DNA of 64,000 nt, from the NCBI RefSeq assembly GCF_042663585.1, contig NZ_JBHTAN010000006.1, positions 62,001 through 126,000 of the forward strand. Direction: 5' to 3'. The position numbers and the translations under genes were made by a program. The stretch comes from Natranaeroarchaeum sp042663585 (GTDB taxonomy: Archaea > Halobacteriota > Halobacteria > Halobacteriales > Natronoarchaeaceae). Below the pieces are notes generated by a model. It worked only from the letters and a program-made list of their open reading frames with translations. It had not been told where the DNA came from and did not search any database. This document shows, in pieces, positions 59,661 to 64,000 of this stretch (positions are counted from its first letter, which is position 1; each line of letters begins with the position of its first letter).

Positions 59661-60134
59661 ATGGGAATCAACTACAGCGTCGACGTCGATCCGGAGACCA
59701 CCGCGAAAGCGATGCTTCGGGAGCGTCACATGAGCCACAAGCACAGCAGGGCGATTGCCCGAGAAATCAAGGGCAAGACGACCACCGAAGCGGTGGAGTA
59801 CCTCGAAGCGGTTATCGACGAGGAACAGCCCGTTCCGTTCAGACAGCACAACAGCGGCGTTGGTCACCGCTCGGGAATCGACGGCTGGGACGCCGGACGA
59901 TTCCCCGAGAAGGCCAGCAAAGCGTTCATCGATCTGCTGCAGAACGGCATGAACAACGCAGAACAACAGGGATTCGACGCCGAATCGATGCGCATCGAGC
60001 ACGTCGCCGCCCACAAGGTCGGCGAAGTCCAGGGCCGCAAACCCCGCGCGATGGGTCGCGCGAGCGCCTGGAACACGATGGAAGTCGACGTCGAACTCGT
60101 CCTCGCCGAACCCGAGGAGGAAGGTGACGAATAA
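59661..60134 (+). CDS. rpl22: Large ribosomal subunit protein L22 (uL22)
   Basis: A 157-residue tunnel protein with a long beta-hairpin that reaches the exit channel. Signatures include AKAMLRERHMSHKHSRAIAREIKGKT (broken here) and the C-terminal hairpin around MRIEHVAAHKVGEVQGRKPRAMGRASAWNTM, ending acidic. The stop overlaps the rps3 start by one base (TAATG). Confidence 0.96.
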   Translation: MGINYSVDVDPETTAKAMLRERHMSHKHSRAIAREIKGKTTTEAVEYLEAVIDEEQPVPFRQHNSGVGHRSGIDGWDAGRFPEKASKAFIDLLQNGMNNAEQQGFDAESMRIEHVAAHKVGEVQGRKPRAMGRASAWNTMEVDVELVLAEPEEEGDE

Positions 60135-61039
60135 TGGCTGACGAACACGAGTTCATCGAAGACGGCATGCAGATGTCCCAGATCGACGAGTTCTTCGCGG
60201 ACGAACTCGGTCGAGCCGGCTACGGCGGCATGGACGTCGCCAAAACGCCGATGGGCACACAGATCGTCCTCAAAGCCGAAAAGCCCGGTATGGTTATCGG
60301 GAAGGGCGGAGAGAACATCCGGAAGATCACGACGGCCCTCGAAGAGCAGTTCAACCTCGAGGACCCCCAGATCGACGTTCAGGAGGTCGAAGAACCCGAC
60401 CTGAACGCACGAATCGTGGCCGACCGACTCGCCAACGCACTCGAACGTGGCTGGTACTTCCGCAAAGCGGGCCACACCACGCTCGAACGCATCATGGACG
60501 CCGGCGCGCTGGGTGCCGAGATCGTCCTCTCCGGGAAGGTAACCGGCGCTCGGTCGCGCGTCGAGAAGTTCAACGACGGCTACATCAAGCACAACGGTGA
60601 GCCGGCAGAGACTATCGTCGATCACGGCCAGGGCGTCGCAGTGATGAAGCTCGGCACGATCGGCGTTGACGTCAAGATCATCCCGCCGGGAGCCGAGCTT
60701 CCGGACGACTTCCGTATCGAGGAAGACGCCGACGTCTCCGAACTCGCCGCCGAGGTCGAGACCGACGAGGGCGTCGAAGAACTGCTCGAAGAGCCTGAAG
60801 ACGAAGAGCTCGACGAGCTCGAAGACGAGGCCACCGAGGCCGAAGCCGACGACGAAGTCGTCGAGGAAGTCATCGAGACCGACGAACCCGACGAGGAGTT
60901 CGAGGAGGTCGACGTTCCCGAGGGCGACGAAGAGATCGCCGAGGAACTCGACGACCTCGAAGAGGAAGTCGAGGAGGAAGCGGACGAACTCGTCGACGAG
61001 ATGGAAGAGGAGATCGACGACGAGGAGGGTGATGCCTGA
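60134..61039 (+). CDS. rps3: Small ribosomal subunit protein S3 (uS3) with long acidic tail
   Basis: A 301-residue 30S protein at the mRNA entry channel. The KH domain (TQIVLKAEKPGMVIGKGGENIRKIT, broken here) and the S3 C-terminal domain (ARIVADRLANALERGWYFRKAG) are normal up to about residue 195. The last 100 or so residues are nearly all Asp and Glu with hydrophobics, probably one long acidic helical segment, a haloarchaeal feature. One-base overlaps link it to rpl22 and rpl29. Confidence 0.95.
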   Translation: MADEHEFIEDGMQMSQIDEFFADELGRAGYGGMDVAKTPMGTQIVLKAEKPGMVIGKGGENIRKITTALEEQFNLEDPQIDVQEVEEPDLNARIVADRLANALERGWYFRKAGHTTLERIMDAGALGAEIVLSGKVTGARSRVEKFNDGYIKHNGEPAETIVDHGQGVAVMKLGTIGVDVKIIPPGAELPDDFRIEEDADVSELAAEVETDEGVEELLEEPEDEELDELEDEATEAEADDEVVEEVIETDEPDEEFEEVDVPEGDEEIAEELDDLEEEVEEEADELVDEMEEEIDDEEGDA

Positions 61040-61254
61040 TGGCGATCCTTCACGTCGAAGAGATCCGCGACATGACGCCGGCCGAGCGTGAGGCCGAACT
61101 CGACGAACTCAAGACCGAACTGCTGAACGCGAAAGCAGTCCAGGCCGCTGGTGGCGCTCCGGACGATCCGGGCCGCATCAGCGAACTTCGCCGGACCATT
61201 GCCCGAATCAAGACGATTCAGGCAGAAGAAGGCGACTTCGAAGACGAAGAATAA
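61039..61254 (+). CDS. rpl29: Large ribosomal subunit protein L29 (uL29)
   Basis: A 71-residue helical protein at the tunnel exit: IRDMTPAEREAELDELKTELLNAKAVQAAGG and the second helix RISELRRTIARIKTIQAEEG are typical. Its start overlaps the rps3 stop by one base, and three bases lead to the RNase P subunit gene. Confidence 0.95.
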   Translation: MAILHVEEIRDMTPAEREAELDELKTELLNAKAVQAAGGAPDDPGRISELRRTIARIKTIQAEEGDFEDEE

Positions 61255-61257
61255 ACG

Positions 61258-61740
61258 ATGCCACTGACACCCGAGACACTCCCACGACACGAACTCAACG
61301 GCCTGTACGTACGGGTCGTCGATGCCCCGAACCCCGATCTGATCGGGATAGCCGGGCGTATCGTGGTTGAGACTGCAAATACGCTGCACATAGAGAGCGT
61401 TGTTCCGCAGGAACAACTGAATGAAGGCGGCAACGCCGCCGACAGCGATATCGCAGCAGACGAGTCTCGGGTGCGGCAGGTGCCGAAGCAGGGATCGATA
61501 TTCGAGTTCGTGCTCGAAGCAGACACAGATGAAGCCGCCGCACCCGAGAAGGGAGCGGGGATTGCGTCCAAACTGGAGGCCGAGTCGACGGCGACTCCGT
61601 CGGAAGACGGTCGGGAAACCGACGCCGACGGCCCCTCCGGCGAGGGCGTGACCTACGTTACGGTGGATGGCTCACGATTGCTCTCACGACCCGCAGAACG
61701 CACCGAAACACGAGGTACATCACCATGGCAATTGGATTAG
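61258..61740 (+). CDS. rnp1: Ribonuclease P protein component 1 (Rpp29/Pop4 family)
   Basis: Protein subunit of RNase P, which trims the 5' leader of pre-tRNA. Archaeal Rpp29 is about 95 residues; this one is 160. The Sm-like fold is in LPRHELNGLYVRVVDAPNPDLIGIAGRIVVETANTLHIE and continues at VRQVPKQGSIFEFVL; the last strand, VTYVTVDGSRLLSRPAERTE, is separated from it by an acidic, low-complexity insert (about 85-135). The 3' end overlaps rps17 by 16 bases in another frame. The location inside the S10 operon is standard in archaea. Confidence 0.9.
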   Translation: MPLTPETLPRHELNGLYVRVVDAPNPDLIGIAGRIVVETANTLHIESVVPQEQLNEGGNAADSDIAADESRVRQVPKQGSIFEFVLEADTDEAAAPEKGAGIASKLEAESTATPSEDGRETDADGPSGEGVTYVTVDGSRLLSRPAERTETRGTSPWQLD

Positions 61741-62090
61741 ACGTAGAACAACCACCAGAGCCGGACGACCCGGCCACATACGATTACGAGAAGTGTCCGT
61801 TCTATGGCGATCTCGCTGTTCGAGGGCAGGTCCTCGAAGGCGAAGTCGTCTCGACGGATATGGAGAAGACCGTGATCGTCGAACGAGAGTACGACGTGAA
61901 CGTTCCGAAGTACGACCGACTGATGAAGCGACGCTCCCGCATCCCGGCACACGTGCCGGGCGTGCTGGAGGGACTCAATGTCGGCGACACGGTCAAGATC
62001 GCAGAGACACGACCGCTTTCGAAGACGAAAAGTCACGTCGTCGTCGAGCAGGTTGCCGTCGAGGCAGCCGCGACGACGGGGGGGCAGTAA
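61725..62090 (+). CDS. rps17: Small ribosomal subunit protein S17 (uS17)
   Basis: A 121-residue primary 16S-binding protein with an OB fold: VRGQVLEGEVVSTDMEKTVIVEREYDVNVPKYDRLMKRRSRIPAHVPG (broken here). The archaeal N-terminal extension (AIGLDVEQPPEPDDPATYDYEKCPFYG) includes a cysteine in the KCPFYG motif. Its start lies inside the end of the RNase P subunit gene, so it is translated by re-initiation or by overlapping frames. Confidence 0.95.
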   Translation: MAIGLDVEQPPEPDDPATYDYEKCPFYGDLAVRGQVLEGEVVSTDMEKTVIVEREYDVNVPKYDRLMKRRSRIPAHVPGVLEGLNVGDTVKIAETRPLSKTKSHVVVEQVAVEAAATTGGQ

Positions 62091-62092
62091 CG

Positions 62093-62491
62093 ATGGAAGC
62101 GATGAAAGCTGACGTGACCCAGGGCCTGGAGAAAGGATCCCTGATCACGTGTGCCGACAACACTGGCGCGCGTGAACTCAGAGTCATCAGCGTTGCCGGC
62201 TACTCGGGGACGAAGAACCGTCACCCGAAAGCCGGCATCGGCGACAAGATCACCGTCTCGGTTACCAAGGGGACGCCCGAAATGCGTCGCCAGGTCATCG
62301 AAGCGGTAATCATCCGCCAGCGAAAGCCCATCCGCCGCCCCGACGGTACGCGCCTCAAGTTCGAGGACAACGCGGCCGTCGTCATCGACGAGAACGAAGA
62401 ACCGCGCGGGACCGAGATCAAGGGTCCCATCGCGCGGGAAGTCGCAGAGCGGTTCGGAAGTATCGCAAGCACGGCTACGATGATTGTATAG
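62093..62491 (+). CDS. rpl14: Large ribosomal subunit protein L14 (uL14)
   Basis: A 132-residue 50S protein at the subunit interface. Signatures GSLITCADNTGARELRVISVAGYSG and KPIRRPDGTRLKFEDNAAVVIDENEEPRGTEIKGPIAREVAE (broken here) are typical. I chose ATG 62093 (MEAMKADVTQ), two bases after the rps17 stop, because upstream in-frame sequence is antisense or overlapping frame. One base separates its stop from rpl24. Confidence 0.96.
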   Translation: MEAMKADVTQGLEKGSLITCADNTGARELRVISVAGYSGTKNRHPKAGIGDKITVSVTKGTPEMRRQVIEAVIIRQRKPIRRPDGTRLKFEDNAAVVIDENEEPRGTEIKGPIAREVAERFGSIASTATMIV

Positions 62492-62492
62492 C

Positions 62493-62849
62493 ATGTCACG
62501 ACAACCACGCAAACAACGAAAGGAAACGGAGAACGCCTCCCTGCACGAACAGCACAAGTTCGTGCATACGACGCTCTCTTCGGAGCTCCGCGAGGAGTAC
62601 GACACCCGACGCGTCCGCGTCAACGCGGGCGACACCGTCGAGGTCATGCGAGGCGATTTCGCTGGCGAAGAAGGCGAAGTCGTTCACGTCGACCTCAAAG
62701 ATTCCGTCGTACACGTCGAGGACGTCACGGTCGAAACCGCTGACGGCGAAGAGGTTCCGCGGCCGCTGGACGCCAGCAACCTGCGGGTCATCGACCTCGA
62801 CCTCTCCGACGACCGTCGCGAGGAGCGTCTCCAGGGTGATACCCAATGA
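62493..62849 (+). CDS. rpl24: Large ribosomal subunit protein L24 (uL24)
   Basis: A 118-residue KOW-motif protein at the tunnel exit, essential for the first stage of 50S assembly. It begins SRQPRKQRKETENASLHEQHKF, and the KOW core is VNAGDTVEVMRGDFAGEEGEVVHVDLKD. The stop overlaps the rps4e ATG by four bases. The start at 62493 follows the rpl14 stop after one base. Confidence 0.95.
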   Translation: MSRQPRKQRKETENASLHEQHKFVHTTLSSELREEYDTRRVRVNAGDTVEVMRGDFAGEEGEVVHVDLKDSVVHVEDVTVETADGEEVPRPLDASNLRVIDLDLSDDRREERLQGDTQ

Positions 62850-63592
62850 CGAACCACCAGAAACGACTATCTGCACCGAACTCCTGGCCGGTCGAACGCA
62901 AGACGGAGAAGTTCACGGTCAAGGCCGACGACGGACCGCACGGCGACGCGGGCGTTCCGCTCGTCGTCCTGCTCCGCGACGTGCTCGGCTACGCCGACTC
63001 CAAGAAGGAGGTACGGTACGCGCTCGAATCAGGGAACGTCCGCATCAACGGCGACGAGATACGCGATTACCGCCGTCCCGTCGGGATGTTCGACATCCTC
63101 GAGTTCTCCGAGCGCGAAGAGTACTACCGCGTCTTCCCCGACGAGGGAGGCCGCCTCGCACTCACCGGGATCGACGCCGACGCCGCGGGCAGCAAGCTCG
63201 GCAAGATCGTCGGCAAGCGCCAGGTCGCTGGCGGCGAGACGCAGATCAACCTCCACGACGGGCAGAACGTGCTCGTCGAGGACGCGAGCGACTACAGCGG
63301 GGACGACTCGCTGGTCGTCGACAACGAGACTGACGAGATCGTCGCACACTTCCCGTACGTGGAAGGTGCACTCGTGACCGCTGTCAGCGGACAGCACGCC
63401 GGCGACATCGGCGAGGTCGAATCGATCGAAGTGACGCCCGGCAGCGGCGACAACCGCGTCGTCGTCGAGGGCGTCGCCGGAAGCGACGCCTTCGAGACGA
63501 TCGAAGAGTACGTCGTCGTCATCGACGAGAACTTCGTTGAGGGCGGACTGGAAGACGAATCGGCTGACGAAGAGGTGGACGACGATGAGTGA
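62846..63592 (+). CDS. rps4e: Small ribosomal subunit protein S4e (eS4)
   Basis: A 248-residue archaeal/eukaryotic 30S protein with an S4 RNA-binding domain (ADSKKEVRYALESGNVRINGDEIRDYRRPVG, broken here) and a KOW domain near the C-terminus (AVSGQHAGDIGEVESIEVTPGSGDN). It ends in an acidic tail (EDESADEEVDDDE). It overlaps rpl5 by eight bases. Confidence 0.95.
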   Translation: MTNHQKRLSAPNSWPVERKTEKFTVKADDGPHGDAGVPLVVLLRDVLGYADSKKEVRYALESGNVRINGDEIRDYRRPVGMFDILEFSEREEYYRVFPDEGGRLALTGIDADAAGSKLGKIVGKRQVAGGETQINLHDGQNVLVEDASDYSGDDSLVVDNETDEIVAHFPYVEGALVTAVSGQHAGDIGEVESIEVTPGSGDNRVVVEGVAGSDAFETIEEYVVVIDENFVEGGLEDESADEEVDDDE

Positions 63593-64000
63593 AGCCGAAG
63601 CCGACTTCCACGAGATGCGCGAGCCACAGGTCGAGAAGGTCGTCGTCCACATGGGCGTCGGGCAGGGTGGCCGCGAACTCGCCAACGCCGAGGAGATCCT
63701 CGAAACGGTCACCGGACACCAGAGCGTCCGGACGCAGGCCAAAGCGACCAAACCCGAGTTCGGGATCCGCCAGGGCGATCCGATCGGTACGAAGGTCACC
63801 CTTCGCGCCGACGATGCCCACGAGTTCCTGGAGACCGCGCTGCCGCTCGCCGATATCTCGGCGACGCAGTTCGACGATACCGGGAACTTCAGTTTCGGGA
63901 TCGAAGAACACACCGACTTCCCGAGCCAGGAGTACGATCCGAGCATCGGGATCTTCGGACTTGACGTCACGGTCAATCTCGTGCGTCCCGGCTACCGCGT
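63585..64000 (+). CDS. rpl5: Large ribosomal subunit protein L5 (uL5), partial
   Basis: Binds 5S rRNA and touches the P-site tRNA. The first 138 residues are present: HEMREPQVEKVVVHMGVGQGG, TGHQSVRTQAKATKPEFGIRQGDPIG (broken here) and SFGIEEHTDFPSQEYDPSIGIFGLDVTVNLVRPGYR. The frame runs off the right edge with about 35-45 residues missing. The ATG overlaps the end of rps4e. The next genes outside should be rps14 and rps8. Confidence 0.95.
   Translation, partial: MSEAEADFHEMREPQVEKVVVHMGVGQGGRELANAEEILETVTGHQSVRTQAKATKPEFGIRQGDPIGTKVTLRADDAHEFLETALPLADISATQFDDTGNFSFGIEEHTDFPSQEYDPSIGIFGLDVTVNLVRPGYR

Noticed and set aside
1..64000. CRISPR arrays, rRNA genes, prophage or plasmid replication genes
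   Set aside because: No regularly spaced repeats, rRNA-like stretches, integrases, capsid or replication genes were seen. The only mobile signals are the TnpB element and the tRNA-Gly repeat.

Overview
The window is from a halophilic archaeon (class Halobacteria). The DNA is GC-rich and the predicted proteins are strongly acidic. Promoters are TATA-type and many genes look leaderless, with the TATA box 26-30 bases before the start codon. Secreted proteins carry twin-arginine lipobox signals, one surface protein ends in a PGF-CTERM anchor, and the right end is the archaeal S10/spc ribosomal operon in its usual haloarchaeal order. Genus cannot be fixed from the sequence alone.

Layout. 0-4.2 kb: halocyanin, prephenate dehydratase, Hsp20, a purine/xanthine-type permease and a glutaredoxin-like protein. 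4.2-5.9 kb: an unexplained structured intergenic stretch and an IS1341-type TnpB element with a matched pair of hairpins at its ends. 5.9-24 kb: ordinary chromosomal genes, including a conserved HTH regulator, zinc alcohol dehydrogenase, MFS transporter with pyrE, a lipoprotein serpin, ilvE, DUF502, proline dehydrogenase, CDP-archaeol synthase, a CPBP protease, an alpha/beta hydrolase lacking its serine nucleophile, an acyl-CoA dehydrogenase, a PAP2 protein, DUF99 and an M29-type peptidase. 24-28 kb: triose-phosphate genes pgk, type I gap and archaeal type II gap, followed by a second Hsp20.

28-34.7 kb: after an ATP-grasp ligase and rpl10e comes a co-directional run of nucleoside phosphorylase, a four-helix membrane protein, a PfkB kinase, a DUF63 membrane protein and ribose-1,5-bisphosphate isomerase, with deoC divergent beside it. 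This matches the haloarchaeal pentose bisphosphate route for turning nucleosides into triose phosphate, and it lies a few kilobases from gap and pgk. 34.7-48 kb: PGF-CTERM surface protein, a tRNA methylthiotransferase, DnaJ-domain protein, soluble histidine kinase, GTPBP1-like GTPase, a PhoU/TrkA-C regulator divergent from a split MgtE magnesium transporter, mch, a copper chaperone, a thiamine-binding-family protein and a large rhomboid protease.

48-55 kb: a methyltransferase, a Zn/Mn-type ABC importer preceded by two TTAG/CTAA dyads, an SLC13/TrkA-C transporter, tRNA-Gly(GCC) with a displaced copy of its 3' end nearby, and a double YccF protein. 55.5-64 kb: a SPOUT RNA methyltransferase opens a ribosomal operon (L3, L4, L23, L2, S19, L22, S3, L29, RNase P subunit, S17, L14, L24, S4e, L5) that runs off the right edge. 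No CRISPR array, rRNA or prophage was seen.
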